Shown: positions 11,129-21,968 of the stretch, in pieces
Layout: the number at the start of each line of letters is the position of its first letter
How positions within the stretch are numbered: position 1 is the stretch's first letter
Translations under genes and position numbers: made by a program
Notes under the pieces: generated by a model
The model's database searches: none
What the model saw: the letters and a program-made list of their open reading frames with translations, nothing else
What the model was told of the DNA's origin: nothing
Assembly (NCBI GenBank): GCA_030789695.1
Contig: CM061132.1
Location: 154,486,817 to 154,550,816 of the forward strand
Reading direction: 5' to 3'
Origin: Scilla litardierei
Lineage: Eukaryota > Streptophyta > Magnoliopsida > Asparagales > Asparagaceae
Length of the DNA stretch: 64,000 bases

Positions 11129-13180
11129 AAATCCCCCAAGCTTACCTCTTACTCGTCCTCGAGGAAGACGAATACTAGGTATGTCGGGAGATAAACAAAA
11201 GAAAATAAAAAAATAAAAGAGAATATGGATGGATGGAGTGTGTCAAGATTGTTCAGTCAGATCTCAAGCCTCAGCAGTATGTCACGATGCTTTGAATGGT
11301 AAAAACACATGCTACTGGTATTTTCAAGTTTTACTAATCATATGTCTAGCATGCAATAGAGACAAAAATATGGATCTTCTAAAAATGCCATCAACTCATA
11401 TCATTCTCAAGCAATCTATAGAGTCTAGTATAAAAAGAGTTGGCAATGCACTTTTCAATCAATAAGTACAAGTGGAACATATAAAGATCACATTAGGATG
11501 CAATAAAGAATGGAAAGGAATCATACTATTCAAATATTCATTTCGAATCATGAAAAATCTCCAAAAACTAAAATATATCGTAAAGTTCAATCATTATCTA
11601 ATCTCCATGTTGTGCACCGTCTCCACTCTAATGGTATACTCACTCATATGATCAATTGGTTCACCCCCCAAGCTTAGGTTGAGGCGTCGCATCTAGGAAA
11701 AGGATATGAAAAGTTTTGTCTTTTCCCATGTAATTGTGATAGCTTCTAATAAAGAAATATGAAACAATTTCTTTCTTTCTTTTCTTTCTTTTTCTTTTCT
11801 TTTCTTTTCTTTTCTTTTCTTTTTTCTTTTTCATTTTGTTTAGAAGCTATATTTTTTTCTTTTGGGACTTTTGGGAAGTAAGATGCGGTAAGGGTAGCTG
11901 TGGGGGTGAAACCAGCTGATATGTAGAGAATCATAAAGATATGTGGAGAAGGAAAATAATAAATCACTCGGTTCACTCATAAGAAGTGCACAACGATTCA
12001 ATATGATAATACTCTAACTAAACTTATAACTAGCATGGATATTTTCATTCATCTAGATGAATACTGAAAAGCATGCAGTAATAAACACAATAACATCAAG
12101 CATGCAAACAGAAGTGAATGAGATAGCAAGCAGATGCTTCAAGTGTTCTAATGATGCGTGAACCTATGTGCATTACCCAACATAACGCATACTAGATACT
12201 ATTTCATGCATTTGATTTTCAATTCATAACAGACATCAATTTAGATAGGTCAGCAAAAGAATATGCACGGATATAGAAAGTAAAACTGAAACTACCTTAA
12301 ATAGCATGTCATCAAATAATAAGCACCGTGAGAAGCTACTGAGGGCAACAAGAAGTATAATCATGCAGAACAATCTTAGCAAAAAGAGAAAAAGAGTGGA
12401 GAAAATAAAAGAATGAAAAACAGACATGCATGCATGTCAAAAAAATAAAAGACGTGATGCTAAATGAGAAAAAAAGATAAAAAGGTGGAAAATGGGTGGA
12501 AAAGTAAACTAAAAACTGAAAAAGGAAGAAAACTATATAAGAGAAATTAAAATAAAGCGATAGCGCTCATTCCCCAAGCTAAACCCATCAGTATCCTCAC
12601 TACTGAGAAAATGCTAGTATGCGGGAGATGATTATGGAACAGAAAATGAATGAGAAATAAAAGATGATGCGTATGCAAGAAATGATGCAAGGTGGGTCTT
12701 CCCCCAAGCTATGTAAGACCAGGGCCCCAAATAGACAGATTGGCACAATATAATCTGAGGGAAGCAAAAAGTGGGTAGGGACAGCATCAAGCAGGGGCAC
12801 CACCCTCTGGAGGAGGTGGTGGGTCTCGCTGCTGTGCATCAGAAAATGTGGGTGGTGAATATAGTTAAGAGCAGTAGTGGACTGGACTGAGGTGACCGAC
12901 TCAGGTGTGGAAGAAGCAGGCTCTGCAGAAGCCTGAGAATGTGGAGCACTGAGTGGTGCAACGGTAGTCATAGTGGCTGGCCGGGGTGGAGTGGGGAGCT
13001 AGGATCACGGGAGGTGGGCCAAGTGTCTAAAGTAGGTCAATAATGGAGGCCAGGTCTGCCTTGACTCTCACATAATGTGTGACCGTCGAGCGTACGAAGG
13101 CATCGAAATCCTGCCGAAGGCGAGAACTCGACTCCTTCAACGCAGTCAGACGACCGTCGGTGGTACGGGAGTCAAAAACT
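11129..13180 (-). other. Internal remnant of family A (3' UTR, PPT and purine-tract copies)
   Basis: Starts with the PPT module (AAATCCCCCAAGCTTACCTC on the plus strand) and the CGTCCTCGAGGAAG palindrome shared with families B and C. Most of 11,170-12,560 is AT-rich 3' UTR with no gene, but it aligns in places with the 3' UTRs of B and C. Further copies of the CCCCCAAGCT module are at about 11,665, 12,572 and 12,702. A pyrimidine-rich microsatellite lies at 11,766-11,833. No polymerase domain is present. Confidence 0.65.
12600..13180 (-). pseudogene. 3' end of Athila-type ORF (family A remnant)
   Basis: Minus-strand translation gives GRLTALKESSSRLRQDFDAF, a coiled-coil-like end matching in style the C-terminus of the intact Athila-type ORF at 29,700. 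A stop and a Pro/Ser-rich tail (MTTVAPLSAPHSQASAEP at about 12,970) follow. The coding sequence runs straight into the right LTR at 13,181, so gag, pol and the N-terminal domain are deleted. The expected tRNA-Asp primer site next to this LTR is lost; only the CAAAAACT beside the LTR remains. Confidence 0.5.
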
Positions 13181-13554
13181 TGACGCACCCGGAACCTACA
13201 CCTAAATTTCACCTAGCGGTGTCACGGTCGCTAGGCGTAGTATGGCCCCTAGGTGTCAATTTCGGGCTCTGTCCGTAAGCGGACGGTGTCAAATTATAGT
13301 ATAAAAGATGTCGAATCCCACAGGGATGGTGGCAGTATATTTTCAGTCTCAGATTATTTATATCTCGAAGTGAGAGAGCTGTTGGTTGAGAAAGTTTGGT
13401 TTTAATGTTGTTGTCGATTTGATAATAAAGAGAGCTAGGGTTTTAGGGACACCGCTAAGACCGTCGGAGATCGATGTTGGAATGGGATCTTTACGTTGCA
13501 TTAAGTTTAGGAGATCAATATCTCAATTCATACCACTCTCGTGGGTTAGAATTT
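13181..13554 (-). repeat. Right (5') LTR of family A, part 1
   Basis: Matches 9,407-9,782 closely. It is interrupted at 13,554 by the Tekay-like element; 13,550-13,554 (AATTT) is the left copy of that element's target duplication. The LTR resumes at 42,065. Confidence 0.9.
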
Positions 13555-13847
13555 TGTAATGACTGGTTTTCATGTAATTGGATTATTTATATTAAAAATA
13601 TATGCTTGGTGGATTTTCTCCTTGGATGTGAATTTCCGTCTCCGTGGCTTTCGTTTTCATTCGTTCGTCGTGATTTTCTAGATTCTTCCTTCGATCGTTG
13701 GGTTTGGAGTAAGTCATTCGTGACGAGCTTCAAATCGCTCATATCTTAGAGTATAAATCGATCCTAGAAGCCATAGAAATCTTCCCGAAGCTTCGCGCTT
13801 CGAATCGACACTTTTCGCGCACGTTAGTTGGTTCAAGAAGGAGAACC

Positions 13848-14351
13848 AACCGACTAGATCTCAATCTAGTCGGTCGAAAATCCTTAATGGACCGACTAGT
13901 CGGCTTTGATTATAATTCAGGAGTTACTGTTTATCGTTAGTCGGTCTAAGAACGTTGGTTGACCGACTAGGTTGCAAACTAGTCGGTCAGCAATGCTTCT
14001 TTAACCGACTAACTCATTAACTATTTTTGGTACCAGTTACTGTTCACTTTTAGTCGGTCTAAGAACGTTCGTCGACCGACTAGATCTCAAACTAGTCGGT
14101 CAACAATCGTTCTTTAACCGACTAGCTCTATGATCATTTTGACACCAAATACTATTCATTCTTAGTCGGTCTAAGAACGTTCACCGACCGACTAGATCTC
14201 AAACTAGTCGGTCAGTAGTTGTTCTTTGACCGACTAAATCTAAATCCTATTTTTATACAGGAGTTACTGTTTGGACTTAGTCGGTCTGCGTTGGTCAACC
14301 GACCGACTAGTTCCCAAACTAGTCGGTCAGTGGTTATTCTCTGACCGACTA
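13848..14351 (+). promoter_or_regulatory. Tandem array of ACTAGTCGGT palindromes upstream of TATA box
   Basis: Units of about 114 bp repeat at 13,938, 14,052, 14,163 and 14,279, each starting TAGTCGGTCT. Each unit carries TAGTCGGTC, GACCGACTAG, ACTAGTCGGTC and ACCGACTA in alternating orientation, so neighbouring half-sites can pair. The array ends about 45 bp before the TATA box at 14,397. The right LTR has the equivalent array at about 39,566-40,072. Similar arrays of unrelated sequence are found in families A, B and C. Confidence 0.75.
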
Positions 14352-14396
14352 ATCAGTGTCGAAACCCTAATTTCTGGGCAGCCGCCAGCCCTTCCT

Positions 14397-14403
14397 ATTT
14401 AAA
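14397..14403 (+). promoter_or_regulatory. LTR TATA box
   Basis: CTATTTAAACCCC follows the palindrome array and precedes a CT-rich leader (CTTCTTCATCTTCTTC), the usual order at a plant LTR promoter. The right LTR copy reads CTCTTTAAACC at about 40,115. Confidence 0.6.
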
Positions 14404-14970
14404 CCCCTCCCAAACGTTTTCTTCTTCATCTTCTTCAACTCTAAACCTAATTTCTCCCCCATTGAGCCCCCTACTTCCTCAAACCCTTATTCCTTCATCC
14501 CAAGCCCAAAATCCATCATCCAAACCCTCCCTTAACACATTTTACCTCCCATCTTCCTCAAACCTACATCAAATCCCCCAAAATCACCCAAAACCCCATT
14601 TCTCCATATTTTCCCCATCCATTCCAGATCTGAACCCTAGGTTCCCCTGAGCGTTTCTTCCGTTGCCGTGCTTGCTCGGCATCATTCTTTCGCTTCCTAT
14701 ACGGTAATAATCGATCTCTTAATGTTTTCATAACCCGTTGTGTTTTTGTGAAACCCTAATGAAATGAATGTTGTTTTGATGATGGTTTCTCCATAACAGC
14801 GACTTCCCCGTAGATTATCGTCCGTGGGACAAACCCTCGTTGATCGTCATCCTCGGTGCTAGGCAAGTGAAACTTGCCACTTAGGGTTTAGGCCATGTTT
14901 TAGGCCAATTGCTTGTTGTAGCGTAAAAGAGACTAGACGGTGAAATGATAGCCGCCTAGACGTCAATTGA

Positions 14971-15033
14971 TCTAGTTTGACAACGAAACTAGACCCGCCA
15001 CCTCAATTGATCTAGCTTGACAACGAAGCGAGA
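14971..15033 (+). repeat. Two consecutive hairpins with identical GACAACG loop
   Basis: Arms TCTAGTTT and AAACTAGA (14,971-14,993) enclose the loop GACAACG with a perfect 8-bp stem. Forty bases on, TCTAGCTT and AAGCGAGA (15,011-15,033) enclose the same loop with 7 of 8 pairs. The change T-A to C-G in the third pair from the loop is compensatory. Both are preceded by CAATTGA. The copies in the right LTR are at about 40,711-40,773. Confidence 0.6.
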
Positions 15034-15932
15034 TCCAACCATGTTAACTTGTTGTTCATGCAAATTAAACTGCCATGTGTGATTCTTTAACTGTACGCCT
15101 TACTACATGCCATGTCATCCATGCATCTTTAACTGCCATGTTTAATTCAATTAACGGTACGCGAATATCTGTTCATGTCATTGCATTTTGCCTGTCACGT
15201 TTAATCCAATTAACGGTACGCGATTATCCGCCATGTTTTAATACTATAACTGTACGCAATGCATTATAACTTGCCATGTCATCCATGCTATCCATGTTGA
15301 ATGTTGCATTCGTAGCACACGCTACAATACTTGTACTTCCTGGCTCGTGACCAGAAGCGAGCATAGTGAGTTGCTAACCCCAACGCTCGATATTGAGGCT
15401 AGGTGCACCCCTATGCCAAATACACTTCCTGATTCGTGATATAGAAAACGAGCTCCCGTGCGGGGCAACCCTGGCTCATTTACTGAGCTCCTGTGCAGTG
15501 ACCCTGGCTCGCCTACGTGTGGGTATTGGGGGTAAGAGTTAAGCGGCCAATCAACTGGGAGTCTGCCCGATCAGCAACTGCAGTGGTAAGGCGTAAACTC
15601 TGGGTTTTGGGGTAGTGTTAAGCGGCCAATCAGCGTGAAAGAAAGACAATTTCAGCTGTAAGACGTAAACATCTACAAAACATTCGTGATTCGTGATTCG
15701 TGATTCGTGATGATCGTGATTAGTGAAATCCTTGATAATGATAGTAGCTTTGCTACTCTTGCCATGCCATGCTCATGTCTTGTCGTGCTCGTTTACCTAC
15801 TTGTTGCACTTTTGTTATATGCCCTGTCATCGCATCATGCTAGAACTGCTAGGTTGTTTTACTTTCAGTTTCCTTGCACAAGTCTTTTTAGACTTGCTGA
15901 CATGTGCCCCTTTCTCTTTTGGGTGTCACATG

Positions 15933-16724
15933 TAGGGCTGTTGACGAACGAGCTTGAACGAGCTTGAACAGTGTGCTTGGTTTTGTTCATGAACAAAATC
16001 CATGTTCAAGCTCTGTTCGTTTACTAACCGAGCTCTAAAAACATGTTCAAGCTTGTTTGTTAAGCTTACTGAACGAACGTAAATGAACATAAACGAACGT
16101 AAACCGAGCTTACCGAACGAACGTTCGGTTCATTAACGAGACTTATCGAGCTTGTTCGTGAACATGTTCGTGAACGTGTTAACGAACACACAATCAATCT
16201 TGTTCATGAACAGATTTGCAAACAAACGAACGAACAATGGCAATGGACCAAAAGAGAGCTAGGTGCCTGCGAGTCTAGGAGTGGGAAGCTGGGAAGTTGA
16301 AGAGGTGGATGTGTTTAATTCAATTTGAGGAGGTGAGTGTTTAATTTTAATTTTAGTTCACTCAAGCCCTTGTTCACGAACACTTAACGAGCTTATTCAC
16401 GAACATCACTTAACGAGGTTGTTCACGAACACTTAACGAGCTTGTTCACAAACATCACTTAACGAGCTTGTTCACGAACACTTAACGAGCTTGTTCATGA
16501 ACACTTAGCGAGTTTGTTCACGAGCTTGTTCATGAACACTTAGCGAGCTTGTTCATGAACAAAAATAAACGAACATAGTTATGTTCAAGCTCTGTCCGTT
16601 TACTAACCGAGCTCTAAAAATCTGTTCAAACTTGTTCATTAAGCTTCCCGAACAAACGTAAACGAACATGTACCGAGCTTGTTCACGAGTAGTTCGTCGA
16701 ACGTTCTGTTTGTCAACAGCCCTA
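15933..16724. mobile_element. hAT-type MITE (non-autonomous DNA transposon)
   Basis: A 792-bp insertion is present in the left LTR and absent from the right LTR (uninterrupted there at about 41,630-41,640). Termini are inverted: TAGGGCTGTTGACGAAC at the left, and the right end reads TAGGGCTGTTGACAAAC on the other strand. The 8-bp duplication GTCACATG flanks it (15,925-15,932 and 16,725-16,732), as expected of the hAT superfamily. It contains no transposase. The interior is built from GAACGAGCTTGTTC-like units, with a minisatellite at 16,370-16,560 and duplicated subterminal blocks of about 100 bp (15,985-16,070 and 16,556-16,650). Confidence 0.92.
16370..16560. repeat. Minisatellite inside the MITE
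   Basis: Seven or so imperfect units of about 26 bp with core AACACTTAACGAGCTTGTTC repeat in tandem. The units are partly self-complementary (GAGCTTGTTC and GAACAAGCTC-like). Confidence 0.8.
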
Positions 16725-17153
16725 GTCACATGTTAGACCCAGAGCCAGAGCTTGTTGCAGGAGATTTGGTGCTGCTGTCGCACTTTTGTTGCTGTGGTGG
16801 AGTCTTGTGGACACCGGTGACTTTGTTGAGTTTCCTTTATGTTTTAGGATTCCTGTTAGTTGTCGGTGCGTGGCACCTTTGTTTTGTATGTTACATTTTG
16901 TAGGCCATGTTGGGCCTTAGACTCTTTTTCCTTTAGCCTGGTGGCTTTTCTGTGATATTGTAATTCATTCAATGGATATTCAGAGATTTCTCTTTTGTCT
17001 CTTTCCTTTATTATTATTGTTGTTTCGTTCGCGTTGCAAGGACCTGCCATTTAAAGTTAATTGACGCTTATCAGACTTGGAGTTTCACAGCTTCAAGTCT
17101 GAGCGGACCTTCTCACGTCTCGCCTCCTCATTTTTGGGAAGCGGGGCGTGACA

Positions 17154-19130
17154 GGTTTTGTTGGTGGCCCATGCAGGTCCGTCTTGCAATTACGAATTAT
17201 CGAAACAACGATTATAAATATGGAGTGTCCATTAAATAAATTGCAACATCTGAGTCTATAGCCTTAAGTCTAGTAGTTTTCCTGTGTCACTAGGTGGTAG
17301 GAAGACTTAGTTAGACGTCCGTGCTTGCTAGTTAGAGACCCCTGATTGTTAGTTAGACTCCCCGCTAGGAGTTGATTTGGTCGTCGTAGGAGTTACCTTA
17401 GTGGTTCCTGTCTAGCTTTGACTAGGATAGACTTCTAGAATTCTTTGGTCTCTCGCTTGGGTTCATCGATTTCGGACCAAGTTGAACTCATTTCATCGCT
17501 GTCTAGCCCTTAGGGAGTCTTAGCGCTTAGTTCCATAATCTTTAGTTGATTGACCGTAGGAGTTCCCGTAGATTTTCCCTAAGCCATAACCTAGGCGTAT
17601 TTATGTTTTGATCATCCAACCAAATTCCTTGCCTCGATCCCCATGACCACCGCGTTTCGATAATCGTTGACCTTTCAAATCTTTTCCGTTGCAAATCTTG
17701 ATTCTTCCAAAGTCGTTTTCAAATTTTCCCTTATTAAAAGTTTCCACTCGATTTAAATTTTGTTTTAAACCTTCTTTCAATATATTTCCATTACTTCCAT
17801 TTGAGCTAAAAGTCATTCTTAGATTTTGAAGACTATTTGGTCGTAATTTTAAATTACTATCTAGTAACTATCTTTCTAACATATATCGTCCGCACTTGAT
17901 TTTAAACTTTAGTACTATTTCGATAATTCGATATACCACCTTTTCTAATATTGCGAAATTCATTTTAGCTATTTACCATACGTACTTTAAAATACTTCTT
18001 TCAAGATAAAAAGAACTCCAATTAATTTATGAATATATACTAATTACAAGTTTGTCATACCCGTATTTCAAGTCTTTTTACCAACCCATTCTTGTGGCAA
18101 ATCCTTGTTTCCCCTAAAAGTATTTTCGATGTTCCTCTTTCGCTAAGTTTGAATTTGTTCGCGAACTTTTAATATATATATATTAGATTTCATACTCTTT
18201 CGCGACTTAAATTTATTTGTTCTTTTCTAAACATTGAAACTTTTGTCGAGATTTTTGATTATTAGTTTATAATATTCTTCAGCCTATATTTTCATATCGA
18301 TATAAACGACTTGCCTCTTTTCATATACCAATTTTATTCTGAACCGTACTTCTGTTTTTCCTAACCTGAATTATAATTTTCTTTTCTTACTTATGCCATT
18401 AAAACTTATTCGAATACCGCATCGTGTTTGCTTCTTATATACCTTGCAAGTCGCATGGGACTTCAGCTTTCAGCGAGTCGATTTTATGCTCAACGTTTTC
18501 CCTAGTTCAGATTTTCGTAAAATTACTTTTCGAAACCATTTCCTGATTTAGACCTCCAACATTCGGTTTTAAAGCTTATTACCAATTTAATAATTCTATA
18601 TATTTATATACCCTCCCACTTACTTCCATACCACTAAGATGTTATTATCTTTCCATTCGTCATACATATTCCTAAAAATAATTTCTAAAGTAGAACTTCA
18701 ATTAATTTTTATATATCAGTACTACGACCGTTATGCTCCTCGTTTCCCCTATTTCAGATTTTTGTAAAAAATCATTACTTCATAACCTTTCTGATCTAGA
18801 CCCTCCATAAATTTGATTTTAAAGTTTCACTACAAATTTTGATAATACTACTAATAAGCTATTGTTATCTTTCCGTTCACCATACATGCCTTCAGAATAA
18901 TTTCTAACCTAAATGAAATTTCAATTATTTTTATATATCGGCACCAGGCTCGTATGTTAAGAGCTTTGTGTAAAACAGTCTCTTTTTGGCAAATCCTGAT
19001 TCCTCTAAAAGTAGTTTCAATATTGATTACTTTAAATTTCCACTGGCTTAAGGATTTTGAAAGCATTCAACCTGAGTTTAAACTTTTCAATTAATTTCAT
19101 TTCATTTCAAACTTTGCAAACGTTATTAAG
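17154..19130 (+). other. Non-coding internal region of LARD, left part
   Basis: Begins GGTTTTGTTGGTGGCCCATG beside the LTR, nearly the same as AGTTTGGTGGCCCATG after the LTR at 51,046, so this is probably the primer-site region; the tRNA is not recognised. The rest is AT-rich and strikingly poor in G on the plus strand, with no gene. It ends at the target duplication of the gag-only element. Confidence 0.6.
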
Positions 19131-19135
19131 TTACT

Positions 19136-20786
19136 TGGTTGACTCAGAAAACGCGCAAGTGCACGCCTTCCGCTCCCAAGCGTAGGAGTGTCAATGCAAT
19201 ATAAAAATAACCGGTGAGTACCGGGTCGGATCACAGGGACAATTCGTTCTACGTTCACAAGATTTGAGTGATAACGAAAAATAAAGTGTTTTACAACTAA
19301 CTCAATTAACGGTGGAAATGTCGGAAAAGTGTGGTGAAAACAAAAATCTAACCTAAGTGGCTAGGGTTAGAAAGCCAAAGGTGGAGTTTAGGATAGCTAG
19401 GAGAGAGAGCATGGGTTGTGGGATCATTAAAATTGGCGTTCATCAAGTCCTAATTACCGCATATAACACAATCGGTTATCCGGCTAAGGAAGCCCAATCG
19501 GAATATTTAGCTATAAAGGATATCACAATTTGCAATAGGGATGGCCTCATTATCACAACACTAATCAAATTAGGAGCATGGATTCATCTCGAATTGTGCC
19601 CTCTCGAGACTTAACCAATTAAATTTGTGCCCTAATAATCATCCAACATTCACATTCAAAATTTGGCAAGAGGAAATTAGGGCAAGAAATTAACATCCAA
19701 CTCAATTAGTCACAACCCACACCAAATCAACACTACTCTATCATCATGAACAAATGATGGAATTTTCATTCACAAAATCATTCAATTTCATTACAATAAA
19801 GAGATATCAAAATACAAAGGGGAAAAGGGAAGATTTCACCAAGATTTCCCCCAAATGAGCTCCTCCCTCCTCCTATTTGCCTTCCTCCAAGCTTCTCCAA
19901 GCTCCACCAAGCCTTCTCAAGCTTCCATGGCCTCTTCCCCCATCAAAACCCTCTCAAACCCTAAAAAAAACAAAGAAAACAGCTCCAAAAACAAGCAAAA
20001 ACCGAGAGTTCTTCATCCAATTTCGCAACAGGGGCCAAATAGGTCAAAATGCGGGCTTGCGGGTCAGGGAAATCACGCCCGACCTGCACAAAAATGAGGC
20101 GCGCGCCTGCTGCCTTCGAGCGGACCGGGGCCCGCTCAGCTTTTAAAAAAAACTATTTTTTTTATAAGCGCGCGCGGTGGGCTGTAAGGCGGAGCGGGCC
20201 GGCCAACGGGCCGGCCCGCAAAATTCCGTTTTTTTAAAAACAAATAGCGATCGGCCCAGCGGCGAGGACGTGCGGTAGATGGCGCCACGTGGCGCCATCT
20301 GATTGGCCCACGTGGCGCCCTCTGATTTCTTTTTTCTCCTGGGTTTTTAACCCCATTTCTTCTCCAATTAATCCATGAAAAATAACTAGAAGCTCCAGAA
20401 AAATCCCAAAAAATTCTGGAAAATCCCCAAGACTCCTAGGGGTACCTGAAAAATATAAGATGAAGAAATTAGTCCATTTGATGTGAAAATTAATTTAATG
20501 ACTATTAAAAACACAATATTGACCTCCCAATAATCCATATAAATTATCCACATGCTCAAATAATTCCCAAAAAATGGAGATATGATCAAAATAATGGCAT
20601 GAGCATAGGAAAAATAATAGGAAGCCAATATAGACGATAAAAACCGTATTTTGTGCCAAGAATGAGAATAAGCCCCGAAAATGACCTAAAGTGAAAATAT
20701 ACCCAAAAAGAGCACAATTAAGGCTAATCTTTGGCACAAAATGGGGATAGTTAGGGGGTAAAATATGCAATTTATATCCCGAATCA
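19136..20786 (-). repeat. Left (3') LTR of gag-only element 1
   Basis: 1,651 bp, from TGGTTGACTC to CCCGAATCA. It has a GC-rich segment (20,097-20,330) with GGGCCGGCC inverted repeats and G-box palindromes. A minus-strand TATA-like CTTATAAAAAAAA lies at 20,156-20,168. Confidence 0.92.
20278..20319 (-). promoter_or_regulatory. G-box palindromes in LTR of gag-only element
   Basis: A perfect 22-bp palindrome centred on CACGTG (20,278-20,299) is followed by a second GGCCCACGTGGCGCC at 20,305-20,319. They lie about 110-160 bp upstream of the minus-strand TATA-like box. CACGTG is the classic plant bZIP/bHLH site. The right LTR has the same at 24,942-24,983, and copy 2 keeps two G-boxes at about 55,136-55,170. 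Confidence 0.65.
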
Positions 20787-21968
20787 CACCCCCAACTAGC
20801 TTTTTGCTAGTCCCTAGCAAAATATGCGAAAAATTCGGATTAAATTGAAAAACATGCACCAAAATCACAATATCGTCATGGCATACTCCAAAATGGGATT
20901 TCCAAATGATTTCAAAGCCAATATACCAAATATATGAAATTAGACAACAAATGATACTCCCCTCAATCCAATTCAAAGAAAAGTGAGGAAATAAGCCCCG
21001 TATCACACGTATCGGGATATCACGATGTCAAAATTTCCAATTTTCATGAAAGTGGCCAAAACAAAAGAAAATATTTCATCTAAGTTGTGGGAGATGAGAT
21101 TGCATCACTCATGTGGCTTATTATTTCATTTTTCATTCATTTTTCTTTTCTTTTCTTTTTTTCTTTTTTTTTCTTTTTGATGTTTATGTTTTGCATTCAC
21201 GCGATAACGCCATAAATGCAAACACCGACACATTTGCATACACGCGATGACGCTATATATGCAAATGGATGAAATGATTCCCTAAATCTCATCTTTGGCG
21301 TCCTCCCCAATGTTTCGTGGGGCACCGGCTACTCGATTTGATTAGAAAAACCATTCACTTATACTAACTTTCTTTTTTTTTTCATTCCAACACTAGTTAT
21401 CAACTCATCCACCCACTTCTAAGAAGAAAACAAAGCATACACAAGATGGCCAAATCCAATCCAATTAAAAACCACACCGTTCATCCCAACAAATGCAATC
21501 ACTTACACCAAACTTTTCCCAAATTGTTTCAAAGAGATATCACGACGTATAAAATAGTTCATACATGGTATATTAACATTCGACTCCAAATTGGAAAAGA
21601 AATGAAAACGTGCCAATCAAACATCGAGAAATCGATACCAAAATGATAATCCGAAAAAAAATCGCATGGCATTAAGCAATTAGGGACTAAACAAAGTTAA
21701 TGGCGTAGGAACGATGAAGCCAAAATATGATATGCAATGACATTCATGGAATGAGGTGAAACATGGAGGAATCTCAAAAAAAAAATTTAGCTCAAAATCC
21801 TAACAAACCTAAAGATTCTAACACTCTCCCCCCAACTTAAAATAAGCATTGTCCTCAATGTTGGGAGAGTATCAGATCTTGGCAAAAGATCCTAGAAAAA
21901 AAAAGAAAAAAAAAACGAAAGCAAACATGCAAAAGCAAACTAACTAATTTTTTATTTATTTACACTAC
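20787..21968 (-). other. 3' UTR and PPT of gag-only element 1
   Basis: The PPT is next to the LTR, followed by a 6-bp-stem hairpin ACTAGC-TTTTT-GCTAGT (20,793-20,809). A second PPT-like module (CTCCCCCCAACTTAAAA, then CATTGTCCTCAATG) lies at about 21,826-21,862. No gene is present in this stretch. Confidence 0.6.

Larger units (their letters stand above)
13555..17153 (+). repeat. Left (5') LTR of Tekay-like LARD, with MITE insertion
   Basis: About 2.8 kb once the 792-bp MITE and its TSD are removed; the right LTR is 2,785 bp. It contains a palindrome array (13,848-14,351), a TATA box (TATTTAAA, 14,397-14,403) and a pair of hairpins (14,971-15,033). The TTCGTGATTCGTGAT repeat near 15,685 has more units here than in the right LTR (41,402). 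Confidence 0.9.

Noticed and set aside
19357..19614. 85-aa ORF repeated at 24,021-24,278
   Set aside because: It is in both LTRs of the gag-only element simply because LTRs are duplicated, and the related LTR at 53,941 has it broken by indels.
20386..21006. Hydrophobic minus-strand ORFs (membrane-protein-like), also at 25,050-25,434 and 55,360-55,758
   Set aside because: AT-rich LTR and 3' UTR sequence gives Phe/Ile/Tyr-rich frames; they cross the LTR boundary and lack any family match I can see.
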